Shown: positions 1 to 6,386, numbered from the stretch's first letter. The stretch: 6,850 bases of DNA from Desulfovibrio sp. UBA2564 (GCA_002340305.1 DDLU01000027.1:1-6850); one strand, 5' to 3'. Numbers and translations: made by a program. Notes: generated from the letters alone by a model not told the origin.

Positions 1-1
1 C

Positions 2-52
2 GGGGGCCTTAAACCCTTTTGGGAAAAGGGTTTAAGAATCCCAAAACTTTTT
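2..52 (+). terminator. Intrinsic terminator-like hairpin of an upstream gene
   Basis: A perfect 13-bp inverted repeat (CTTAAACCCTTTT at 8-20, GGG loop, complementary arm at 24-36) is extended outward by GGG at 4-6 against CCC at 40-42 across a small internal loop. It is followed, after AAAAC, by five T at 48-52. The most likely role is termination of a + strand gene lying left of the window. From general familiarity, this hairpin style recurs downstream of genes in Desulfovibrio-type genomes, but copy number cannot be checked here. Confidence 0.6.
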
Positions 53-79
53 AACATGCTTCGCAGCGTTGTTTATTAA
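51..79 (+). promoter_or_regulatory. Candidate sigma70-type promoter between two terminators
   Basis: TTAACA at 51-56 (one mismatch to TTGACA) and TATTAA at 74-79 (four of six to TATAAT) are separated by exactly 17 bases. A start near 86-87 would be expected. The site directly follows the first terminator and precedes the second, so it could drive a short RNA or the ribonuclease gene. The surrounding DNA is AT-rich, so a chance match is possible. Confidence 0.3.
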
Positions 80-85
80 ATCAGC

Positions 86-178
86 ATAAATTTTAGACGA
101 AGCCTGCCATTTCAATAATTAAACATTTATGTTAAGAATGCCCGGATGTCTTGATCAGACGTTCGGGGTTTATTTTTT
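86..178 (+). ncRNA. Possible small RNA or attenuated leader
   Basis: Between the candidate promoter (51-79) and the second terminator (141-180) there is room for a transcript of about 90 bases. No ORF with a ribosome binding site lies in this stretch; the ATGs at 129 and 139 have no purine-rich element in front. Two terminators in series with no gene between them is what prompts the call. The alternatives are a leader of the ribonuclease gene ended by attenuation, or simply a second back-up terminator for the upstream gene. I found no convincing antiterminator pairing, and I recognise no RNA family. Confidence 0.2.
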
Positions 179-180
179 TA
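141..180 (+). terminator. Intrinsic terminator, + strand
   Basis: A 10-bp stem (CCCGGATGTC at 141-150 with GACGTTCGGG at 158-167, including two G-T wobble pairs) closes a 7-base loop and is followed by a T-rich tail ending in TTTTTTTA. The wobbles become A-C mismatches on the opposite strand, so the structure is directional and serves + strand transcription. It ends 105 bases before the ribonuclease start codon. That gene therefore needs its own promoter in 180-270, or read-through. Confidence 0.7.
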
Positions 181-206
181 TAAGACTTACAAGTTAGAAC
201 ATTACT

Positions 207-230
207 TTCGCCTGAATGTGAGCAGGCGGA
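207..230. repeat. Inverted repeat upstream of the ribonuclease gene
   Basis: CGCCTG at 209-214 and CAGGCG at 223-228 form a perfect 6-bp stem around an 8-base loop. It extends by one wobble and one T-A pair to 207/230. No T-run follows, so it is not a terminator. It lies in the probable 5' leader or promoter region and could be a leader hairpin or an operator half-site pair. I could not place a convincing promoter in 180-270. Confidence 0.3.
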
Positions 231-284
231 ACGCGGGAAACGTTTACCATACAGGCAAACTCAGCAGTTCCCGGAAGGATTTAC

Positions 285-2348
285 ATGTCCCTATTCAAGG
301 AAGGACGTTACGTAGCACCCGGAAATATTGTGGAATTCATGCATGGCAACCAGCCTCAGCTAGCCTTTGTCATGGAAGAACAATCCGGTAAGCTCAAGCT
401 CTATACCATCAACAAACGCGAAACCAAGATGCCCGCAGCACGGGTACTTCCTTGGATTGGACCGCAATATTCAGCTTCTGCATCCCGTCAGGAGATGCTT
501 GATCACATGGTTGCCCATCAGGAAAAACGCGGCGAACTTCAAGCCGGACTTGATACCATGGAAATATGGGAGCTGGCCCAGGGTGAAGTTGAAAAAGCTC
601 CACTGGACTGGTTTGCCGGACTTATCTGGGAAAAACCGGATGCGGACCGAATCTCCGCCCTCGGACGGGCCATGATCGCGGCCAAGACACATTTCAAATT
701 TCAGCCGCCCGAATTCATCATCTACACTCAGGAAAAAGTAGACCTTCGCCTGAAACAGCAAGCCGAAGAGAAGGCTCATGAAGAAATTATGAGTGTCGGG
801 CAGGACTTATTTAAAAAAATCTGGACTGCCCGTGAATCCGGCGGAAAAATCAGACCGGACCAGATTCCGGCTATGTCCGATGTAATCGAAGAAGGTCTCA
901 AATCCTTCCTCATGGACCGCATTTCCGGGCTGAACGAAGATAAATCCAACAAGATGTGGTCTGCCCTGCGCAAAGGTTTACCTGATCATCCGCATCTGCC
1001 ACTGCTGTTAGCCCAAGGCTGGGGAATCATTCATCCGCATCACAACTACCTGTTGGATGAAGCTGAATACATCCCTGATGACAGCTGGGCAGAGGCACAC
1101 AGCGTTGAAGTGGAAAGACTGGTTAGAATTATAGAGACAAAAGCAGGTGATCCCTGCCCTCTGCCCATGCGCAGTATTGATTCCGCGACCACCAAAGATA
1201 TTGATGATGCTTTCAATCTCAAAAAAAAGGAAGACGGCGGATATACCCTGACCATCGCTCTCGCCCGCCCCTGCCTCGATTGGGATTTCGGTTCCGATCT
1301 TGATCAGGCTGTCATGAATCGCGGGACCAGTGTTTATCTGCCCGAAGGCACCAGCCACATGATGCCTGAAGCACTCGGCATTGGTGCTTTCAGTCTTTTT
1401 GCCGGGGAAGTCCGCCCTGCATTGGTAACAACTTTTGAGCTGGACGAGCACGGTATCCTGCAATCCATTGCTCCGCATAACGGCTGGGTCAGGATCACCG
1501 ACAACTCAACCTATCTTGCAGTTGAGCAGATGCTTGAAGACGGCTCTGATGCCGAGATGGCTCTGGCTTACGAGCTTTCCGAAAAACTTTTGCAGGAACG
1601 CATCAGACACGGGGCTATCGTCATCCGCAGACCGGAACCGGAACTTTCCCTCGAAGGCTGGCCGCAGCAGACCAAAGTTATCATGTCTGCAAAGGAAAAG
1701 ACCACCCGCGCAGATCAGATCATCAGTGAATTTATGATCCTCGCCAACTCCGGCTTGGGTAAATTTGCGGAAGACAACGGCTTCCCACTGCTTTACCGCA
1801 CGCAGGACATTGCATTACCTTCCGATCTGAGCGGAATCGTTACCGAGCCTCACGAAATTTACATGCGGGTGCGCCAGATGGTTCCCCCGCAGATGGACAC
1901 TACGCCCAAGAAACACGCCACTTTGGCTGTCAGTGGGTACAGCCCCATCACCTCGCCCCTACGTCGTTATGCAGACTTCATCAACATGGCTCAGCTTTGC
2001 CATTACCTTGTTGAAGGACAGCCCAAGTGGGATGCAGACGACCTGAAATCACTTGCTGAAAGTCTACAACTGCGTTTGCAGTCTGTAATTAAAATTCAGA
2101 GATTCAGGCCCCGTTACTGGAAGCTGCTCTATCTGGCGCAGAACCGGAAAGGCTGGCACCATGCGGTTGTGGTAGACGACAATGGCCCTCTCGCAACACT
2201 GGCTATGCCTGAAATTCAGATTAACGTCAGAGTCCCGCGTCCCATGCTGGGTGATAAGCTCTACCCCGGTCAGGGCTTCCAGATTCGCTTCAATAAAATT
2301 GATCCGCTAACCAACGAACTACGGGTTGTTGAAGCAATGGAAGAATAA
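285..2348 (+). CDS. RNB-domain exoribonuclease (RNase II/R superfamily)
   Basis: A predicted cytoplasmic 3'-to-5' exoribonuclease that degrades single-stranded RNA to nucleotides, 687 residues. The start ATG has GGAAGGA at 273-279, 5 bases upstream. Visible order: a small N-terminal beta-rich domain (about 5-55, 'GNIVEF'), a helical/linker region (about 70-280), the RNB catalytic domain (about 290-600), and a short C-terminal S1/OB-like part (about 620-687). The metal-binding signature IDSATTKDIDDAF is intact: D299, D305, D307 and D308 match the spacing of E. coli RNase II D201, D207, D209 and D210. TSPLRRYAD supplies R560, equivalent to catalytic R500. The N- and C-terminal parts look more like the cyanobacterial/plastid RNase II type than like E. 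coli Rnb or RNase R, which have clear cold-shock domains and, in RNase R, a strong S1 domain; this is from memory of the families. It appears to be transcribed alone. No symbol is given because rnb and rnr cannot be told apart safely. Confidence 0.93.
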   Translation: MSLFKEGRYVAPGNIVEFMHGNQPQLAFVMEEQSGKLKLYTINKRETKMPAARVLPWIGPQYSASASRQEMLDHMVAHQEKRGELQAGLDTMEIWELAQGEVEKAPLDWFAGLIWEKPDADRISALGRAMIAAKTHFKFQPPEFIIYTQEKVDLRLKQQAEEKAHEEIMSVGQDLFKKIWTARESGGKIRPDQIPAMSDVIEEGLKSFLMDRISGLNEDKSNKMWSALRKGLPDHPHLPLLLAQGWGIIHPHHNYLLDEAEYIPDDSWAEAHSVEVERLVRIIETKAGDPCPLPMRSIDSATTKDIDDAFNLKKKEDGGYTLTIALARPCLDWDFGSDLDQAVMNRGTSVYLPEGTSHMMPEALGIGAFSLFAGEVRPALVTTFELDEHGILQSIAPHNGWVRITDNSTYLAVEQMLEDGSDAEMALAYELSEKLLQERIRHGAIVIRRPEPELSLEGWPQQTKVIMSAKEKTTRADQIISEFMILANSGLGKFAEDNGFPLLYRTQDIALPSDLSGIVTEPHEIYMRVRQMVPPQMDTTPKKHATLAVSGYSPITSPLRRYADFINMAQLCHYLVEGQPKWDADDLKSLAESLQLRLQSVIKIQRFRPRYWKLLYLAQNRKGWHHAVVVDDNGPLATLAMPEIQINVRVPRPMLGDKLYPGQGFQIRFNKIDPLTNELRVVEAMEE

Positions 2349-2371
2349 CAGCGGGAAGAACAGTCACTTAT

Positions 2372-2395
2372 TTCCAGCTATTATTTTTGCTGGAA
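2372..2395 (+). other. Hairpin after the ribonuclease gene, weak terminator at best
   Basis: TTCCAGC (2372-2378) and GCTGGAA (2389-2395) form a perfect 7-bp stem closing a 10-base T-rich loop, 23 bases after the stop codon. The following bases (TTAGCATATATG) are not a T-run, so intrinsic termination would be inefficient. It may act as a 3'-end stabiliser or a partial terminator. The rest of the 2349-2554 gap shows a CCCGT/ACGGG pair (2474-2478 and 2498-2502) and no convincing promoter or small gene. Confidence 0.35.
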
Positions 2396-2554
2396 TTAGC
2401 ATATATGTAAGTGCGGTTTTTGAGCCTGCATGGCGTAATCAACCGACATAAAAAGAAACCTACAGTCTGTCCGCCCGTCCCGCAGAGGGGGAATGCAACG
2501 GGAAGGGTAAATAGGATAAGACTGAAACGGAAAAAGACTTAAAGGAGTTAGCGC

Positions 2555-3142
2555 ATGCTCTGGATATTCTGGCTGGTATTCGCTTATTTTCTGGGATCGA
2601 TTCCCTTTGGCCTTTTCATCGGTAAAATTTGCTGCAACCTCGATATTCGCAACGAAGGCAGCAAAAGCACAGGTGCCACAAATGTGGCCCGTCTTTGTGG
2701 ATTCAAGTACGGAGTTGCGGCATTGATTCTTGATGTAGCCAAGGGTTTCATCCCCGTACTTATGGCTTGCCAGTACAGCCATAACTGGATTTTTATTTCT
2801 CTCGTAGCTGCAGCAGCAGTGCTCGGACACGTATTCTCCATCTTTCTTGATATGAAAGGCGGGAAAGCAGTTGCAACCACCATCGGTGTCTTTCTGGCAC
2901 TGGCTCCGGTTGCAACTATTTACTCCATCATCTGCCTGCTGGCTGTAATTGCTCTCTCTGGATTCGTTTCCATGGGATCACTCACCTTTGCAGTAGCACT
3001 ACCTTTCTTCTCACTGATAACAGGCTCCATCGGCATGGTTCCGCTAGCTTGCAGTATGACCGTACTCCTGTTCTGGACTCACCGGGATAACATTAAGCGC
3101 CTTGCTAAAGGCCAAGAGAATTCTTGGAAGAAGAAAAAATAA
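2555..3142 (+). CDS. plsY: PlsY, acyl-phosphate:glycerol-3-phosphate acyltransferase
   Basis: An integral inner-membrane enzyme that transfers an acyl chain from acyl-phosphate (made by PlsX) to glycerol-3-phosphate, giving lysophosphatidic acid, the first step of phospholipid synthesis. At 195 residues it has the normal family length. AAAGGAG at 2541-2547 sits 7 bases before the ATG. Family motifs appear in order: GSIPFG (14-19), the loop GSKSTGATNVARLCG (35-49), LDVAKG (59-64), GHVFSIFLDMKGGKAVAT (91-108), VSMGSL (138-143) and HRDNIKRL (176-183). About five hydrophobic segments are visible, and the tail is basic (KKKK). The phosphate-binding loop is usually GSGN-x-GATN; here it reads GSKS-T-GATN, so G and N are replaced by K and S. 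The other motifs are intact, so I expect an active enzyme. It follows the ribonuclease after 206 bases and probably has its own promoter; no PlsX lies nearby. Confidence 0.95.
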   Translation: MLWIFWLVFAYFLGSIPFGLFIGKICCNLDIRNEGSKSTGATNVARLCGFKYGVAALILDVAKGFIPVLMACQYSHNWIFISLVAAAAVLGHVFSIFLDMKGGKAVATTIGVFLALAPVATIYSIICLLAVIALSGFVSMGSLTFAVALPFFSLITGSIGMVPLACSMTVLLFWTHRDNIKRLAKGQENSWKKKK

Positions 3143-3158
3143 TCCAAAACAAAATCAT

Positions 3159-3190
3159 AAAAAAAGGGAGTCAGCTGTCTCCCTTTTTTT
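3159..3190. terminator. Bidirectional intrinsic terminator between convergent genes
   Basis: Seven A (3159-3165) plus GGGAG (3166-3170) pair with CTCCC (3179-3183) plus seven T (3184-3190), giving a 12-bp stem with an 8-base loop. On the + strand the stem runs into T7 after plsY. On the - strand the same A-run becomes T7, ending the signalling operon. It starts 16 bases after the plsY stop and ends 4 bases before the stop codon of the HD-GYP gene. Confidence 0.9.
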
Positions 3191-3194
3191 ATAC

Positions 3195-4760
3195 CTAAAA
3201 CTCATCTTTATACTTTTCCCTGATCGCCATTATCTTCTCTAGATTTTCAAAGAACAGATCAACCAATTCAGGATCAAACATTGTTTCCCGGTTTGATTTC
3301 AAAAATTCCAATGCCCGCTCAACTTCCCAAGCCTGCTTGTATATACGCTCACTACATAGTGCATCAAAAACATCTGTGATACAAATAATTCGCCCGGCAA
3401 TGCTGATCTCATCACCTTTCAATCCCTGCGGATATCCCGAACCATCCCAGTACTCATGATGTTCATGGGCGATTGTCGCAGCTGCCTTGAGGAGCTTGCG
3501 GTTACTGGACCTAAGGATATTGTATCCTATTTCGGTATGATTTCGCATGATCTCCATTTCCTTTTCATCAAGCTTACCGGGCTTAAGCAGGATTGAATCG
3601 GGGATACCGATTTTACCGACATCGTGCATTGGTGAGGCATAGTAAAGTTCATCAACCTGAACAGAGTCCAAGCCAACTGCCAATCCTAAAATTCTTGCGA
3701 TTTCAGAGACACGAATAACATGAAAAGCTGTTTCCTTGGACCGGAACTCCACAACTTCACCCAACATACGCACGATTTCCTTCTGCGTATCAAGGATTTC
3801 CTGATTCAGATAGATATTATCAAATGCAACACCGACGTTATCCGAAAAGATTCTCAGCAGATCTTCATCCTGTTCGCTGAATCCATCGCCGCAATTTTCA
3901 ACATAAAGCAGGTGTGAACCTTTCTGATAAGTCGGCAGATAGCCGATATAATCATTATTATCGAAGCATCCACAACCTTTCGCACGAACCCGTTCAAGCT
4001 GCCCTTTGGTCTGGGCCGAAAGGACTGCGCATTCATCTATGGATGCATTACAGGATGCATACTTACCTGTTGACGCAATAATCCGCATCTTTCCCTTATC
4101 CGGACTAGAAACAGCAACTCCATCCCCCTCAAGGTAAACAGAATCGCGCAACCCGATAAGTGAAATAACCTGCGTCAACACTCCTTGGGCTAAACGCCCG
4201 ACCGACTGCTGCTTGAAAAGACTTCCTAAAGCTTCAATTATATGTTTCAACCCCTTACGGTTCTGCTCGATAACCTGCAAATCCCTATAAGATCGAAGCG
4301 CGGATAGAACAGATGTGAAGAGACGCTGCGCGGTCAGTTCCGCTTTGTGTTTATAATCGTTGATATCGTATTCAATGATGACCTGACGTTCAGGAGCCTG
4401 CCCCGGTTGTCCGGTACGGAGAATGATCCGCACCATTGTATTCTTCATCTCTTCACGGATAGTTCTGACAAGTTCCAGACCTGCGTGGTTGGTTTCCATG
4501 ACCACATCAAGCAAAACAACTGAAATTTCAGGATGTTCTTTCAGAACAGAAACGGCTTCTTCCGCTGAATAAGCACTAAAAAAATCCAAATTGGAGCCTT
4601 CAAAAGCAAAATCAGCCAGAACAAGACGGGTTGTACTATGAACATCTTCCTCGTCATCGACGATCAAAATTTTCCAAGGTTTATGACGCACCGCACGAGA
4701 TTCTTCCGGGGTTTCATCAGCAAAGAAAAGCTCATCATTTTCAACAGGACCGTCTACCAT
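3195..4760 (-). CDS. Response regulator: REC-DUF3369-HD-GYP, predicted c-di-GMP phosphodiesterase
   Basis: A soluble 521-residue two-component output protein. The receiver spans about 28-145: acidic pair D35/D36, phosphoacceptor D85 in VVLLDVVM, T116 and K139. A helical linker (about 145-175, SALRSYRDL) leads to a GAF-like DUF3369 region (about 175-320). An HD-GYP domain follows (about 335-515) with HD at 379-380 in MHDVGKIGIPD, conserved H408, H434 and H435, and an intact GYP at 442-444 in HHEYWDGSGYP. HD-GYP domains with these residues hydrolyse cyclic di-GMP, so the likely job is phosphorylation-controlled lowering of c-di-GMP, which would affect motility or biofilm choice. The DUF3369 part carries C237, C244, C263 and C265, an unusual cluster. 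The start is supported by GAGG (4768-4771 on the + strand), 7 bases upstream of the ATG. The gene lies 20 bases after the histidine kinase, in one operon. The receiver is 64 % identical to the receiver of that kinase. Confidence 0.93.
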   Translation of the reverse strand: MVDGPVENDELFFADETPEESRAVRHKPWKILIVDDEEDVHSTTRLVLADFAFEGSNLDFFSAYSAEEAVSVLKEHPEISVVLLDVVMETNHAGLELVRTIREEMKNTMVRIILRTGQPGQAPERQVIIEYDINDYKHKAELTAQRLFTSVLSALRSYRDLQVIEQNRKGLKHIIEALGSLFKQQSVGRLAQGVLTQVISLIGLRDSVYLEGDGVAVSSPDKGKMRIIASTGKYASCNASIDECAVLSAQTKGQLERVRAKGCGCFDNNDYIGYLPTYQKGSHLLYVENCGDGFSEQDEDLLRIFSDNVGVAFDNIYLNQEILDTQKEIVRMLGEVVEFRSKETAFHVIRVSEIARILGLAVGLDSVQVDELYYASPMHDVGKIGIPDSILLKPGKLDEKEMEIMRNHTEIGYNILRSSNRKLLKAAATIAHEHHEYWDGSGYPQGLKGDEISIAGRIICITDVFDALCSERIYKQAWEVERALEFLKSNRETMFDPELVDLFFENLEKIMAIREKYKDEF

Positions 4761-4780
4761 AAACTGACCTCACTTTAATC

Positions 4781-5935
4781 TCACAGGGGCATCATCAACG
4801 TGAAAACAGCTCCCCTTTCACCCGAACAGGAAACGTCCACATTCCAGTTATAACCATTGGCAATTCTGTTTACAATACTTAAGCCCATTCCAACAGCCTC
4901 AGGACGCGTTGTAAAGAAGGGATCAAAAATATATGGCAAATCCTCCTCAGAAATGCATGGGCCATTATCCGCAACAACAAGAAAACAGGCTGTGGTTTGT
5001 TTCTTGACCTCAATCCTCACACGAGGCTGCTCGGCATCAGCAAAAAAGACTGCATTCGATACAATCTCGACTATCACTTTCGACAATAAATCAGGGCGGG
5101 AATCTACGCTAAGCTCGGCAATATCAAGATCGAATACCACATCTTTCTTAAGCTCTGCCGCATACTCCCGGCAGATATCAATAGCCTTTTGCGCGACCTC
5201 TTTGATTTCAGCACTGCAATGATCACAGCTGTCAATAGCAGCAAAAGCCGACACACTGTTTACAATATCTTCCAACCGGGCTGTCTCGTGAGCAATTGTT
5301 TCCAAATATTCCGCAGCCTCGGAATCAGGACCTAACTTGCGGGAAGCCAGATTGGCAAAACCATTAATGGTCATCGTACGGTTGCGAATCTGGTGGGCAA
5401 CAGACTTTGCCATCTGGGCAAGACTGTCACGGTTTAGTTCAATCTTGCGCAAATCACGATAGGACCTCAAAGCTGTAGTCATGGAAGTGGTCAGTCTTCG
5501 CGAAGTAAGCTCTGCCTTCTGCCAGTAGTCATTAATATCAAGTTCTGTGATAACCTTATGCTCCGGTGCAAAACCGGGCTGCCCGGTCCTGAGGATTATC
5601 CTAATGAACTGATTATTGAGTTCATTTCGTATCTTAGCCGCAACATCGAGACCTGCCGTATTAGTTTCCATAACAACATCAAGCAGGATAACGGCAAAAC
5701 CGGAGGATGCTTTCAATATCTCAATTGACTCTTCACCGGAATAAGCACTGATGAATTCAAGAGGACGCTGCTCAAACATAAAATCACCAAGCACCATTCT
5801 GGTCATGGAATGAACATCAGGCTCATCGTCAACAATAAGCACTTTCCACGGTTCAACCTCATGGGCAGCCGAATCTTCAATTTCCTCACCGGAAAAAAGC
5901 AATTCATCATCTGCAAACAGTTCATCTTTATCCAT
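4781..5935 (-). CDS. Hybrid sensor: N-terminal receiver, HisKA and HATPase histidine kinase
   Basis: A soluble histidine kinase of 384 residues from the chosen start, with no membrane segment and no recognisable sensory domain other than a receiver. Order: acidic N-tail (1-27), receiver (about 29-145; D36/D37, phosphoacceptor D86, T117, K140), helical linker, HisKA dimerisation helix with H181 in AHQIRNRTM, and HATPase (about 245-384) with N-box N294, G1 box DNGPCI (D323), FDPFFTTR, and G2 box GMGLSIV (G349, G351). The H-box has R where HEIRNP has proline, and the G1 box has C327 where glycine is usual. The receiver may gate the kinase after phosphorylation by another kinase, with the neighbouring REC-HD-GYP protein as probable partner; this is inference. 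I start at 5935 because GAGGG lies 5 bases upstream. The in-frame ATG at 5947 would add MRVG but has no ribosome binding site, and the shorter start aligns with the N-tail of the neighbour. Confidence 0.92.
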   Translation of the reverse strand: MDKDELFADDELLFSGEEIEDSAAHEVEPWKVLIVDDEPDVHSMTRMVLGDFMFEQRPLEFISAYSGEESIEILKASSGFAVILLDVVMETNTAGLDVAAKIRNELNNQFIRIILRTGQPGFAPEHKVITELDINDYWQKAELTSRRLTTSMTTALRSYRDLRKIELNRDSLAQMAKSVAHQIRNRTMTINGFANLASRKLGPDSEAAEYLETIAHETARLEDIVNSVSAFAAIDSCDHCSAEIKEVAQKAIDICREYAAELKKDVVFDLDIAELSVDSRPDLLSKVIVEIVSNAVFFADAEQPRVRIEVKKQTTACFLVVADNGPCISEEDLPYIFDPFFTTRPEAVGMGLSIVNRIANGYNWNVDVSCSGERGAVFTLMMPL

Positions 5936-5940
5936 GCCGA

Positions 5941-5945
5941 CCCTC
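5941..5945 (-). promoter_or_regulatory. Ribosome binding site that decides the kinase start
   Basis: Read on the - strand, GAGGG is followed by TCGGC and then the ATG at 5935, a 5-base spacing. The alternative ATG at 5947 overlaps this element and is preceded by TGCTTTGCG, with no purine-rich site. The 5935 start is therefore preferred. Confidence 0.6.
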
Positions 5946-6029
5946 ATCGCAAAGCATAATTTTATAATCCTATCAGCAGATTACCCCAGCTAAAAAAAAA
6001 TATAAACCGTATTATGCCCTGAATTATCC

Positions 6030-6041
6030 ATTTAATTAAAT
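6030..6041. repeat. AT-rich 12-bp perfect palindrome in the divergent spacer
   Basis: ATTTAATTAAAT is self-complementary and lies almost midway between the kinase start (5935) and the first small gene (6150). It could be an operator for a dimeric regulator, but in DNA this AT-rich a short palindrome may arise by chance. The rest of 5948-6149 holds a run of nine A (5992-6000) and, on the - strand, a TATAAA-like element at 5961-5966 without a good -35. Confidence 0.25.
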
Positions 6042-6087
6042 CTGGAACATACATTACATATTATTCTAAACAGATAGCTATTTTCTC

Positions 6088-6116
6088 TTGAACAAGTAGG
6101 ATATATTAATTATGGT
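6088..6116 (+). promoter_or_regulatory. Candidate sigma70-type promoter for the two small genes
   Basis: TTGAAC at 6088-6093 and TATGGT at 6111-6116 are spaced by exactly 17 bases, giving a start near 6123 and a leader of about 27 bases before the ATG at 6150. The -35 matches five of six to TTGACA and the -10 four of six to TATAAT. This is a better match than anything found for the opposite strand in the same spacer. Confidence 0.4.
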
Positions 6117-6149
6117 TTCTGCACTATATACGAACAGGAACGAGTTAGA

Positions 6150-6386
6150 ATGACGGAAATACTTGTCGCATCAATAACAATCATAATTTTTGCTTTCATT
6201 ATTTATTCAGCATACTCTGCACAAAATGCAAAATATGCACAACGAGTAAAAGCATATGAACTGAAAGAGCAACACATGGAAAAATCTATGGAAAAAGTTC
6301 GTTCTGAAATCAGTTTAATTGAAAAAGAGATAGCTGATACCCAAAGGCGCTTAGATGACCTTGATCTTGTACAAGATGAGTCATAG
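6150..6386 (+). CDS. Small membrane-anchored coiled-coil protein, unknown function
   Basis: Family not recognised. The 78-residue product has one hydrophobic helix at about residues 3-20, with no cleavage site apparent, so it is probably a membrane anchor. A highly charged helix with heptad-like spacing follows (about 30-74, MEKSMEKVRSEISLIEKEI then TQRRLDDLDL). This suggests a short bitopic protein that oligomerises through a coiled coil, probably on the cytoplasmic side, since the basic and acidic bulk follows the anchor. AGGA (6136-6139) and GAG (6142-6144) lie 10 and 5 bases before the ATG. The gene is divergent from the signalling operon and 32 bases upstream of a second protein with the same anchor-plus-coil plan. 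Its DNA looks more AT-rich than the ribonuclease gene. Confidence 0.65.
   Translation: MTEILVASITIIIFAFIIYSAYSAQNAKYAQRVKAYELKEQHMEKSMEKVRSEISLIEKEIADTQRRLDDLDLVQDES

Noticed and set aside
58..103. GCTTCG at 58-63 with CGAAGC at 98-103 as a stem
   Set aside because: It is only 6 bp with a 34-base loop and overlaps the candidate promoter; no supporting structure was seen.
1008..1478. 156-codon ORF on the - strand inside the ribonuclease gene
   Set aside because: It lies fully antisense to the RNB catalytic region, has no recognisable motifs, and the + strand frame is clearly the coding one.
2420..2452. TTGAGC followed by CATAAA as a plsY promoter
   Set aside because: The spacing is 21 bases, too long for a sigma70-type promoter, and no better -10 lies at 16-18 bases.
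2396..2830. 144-codon ORF on the - strand across the plsY upstream gap and plsY start
   Set aside because: It is antisense to the conserved PlsY motifs. The part in the gap has no independent support such as a ribosome binding site or a known domain.
5991..6010. T-run on the - strand (complement of AAAAAAAAA) as a terminator
   Set aside because: No stem-loop precedes it on that strand, and it lies upstream of the kinase gene where no transcript is known to end.
6041..6060. Possible sigma54 promoter near TCTGGAACATACATTACA
   Set aside because: A GG is present but no GC dinucleotide follows at the required distance, so the -24/-12 pattern is not met.
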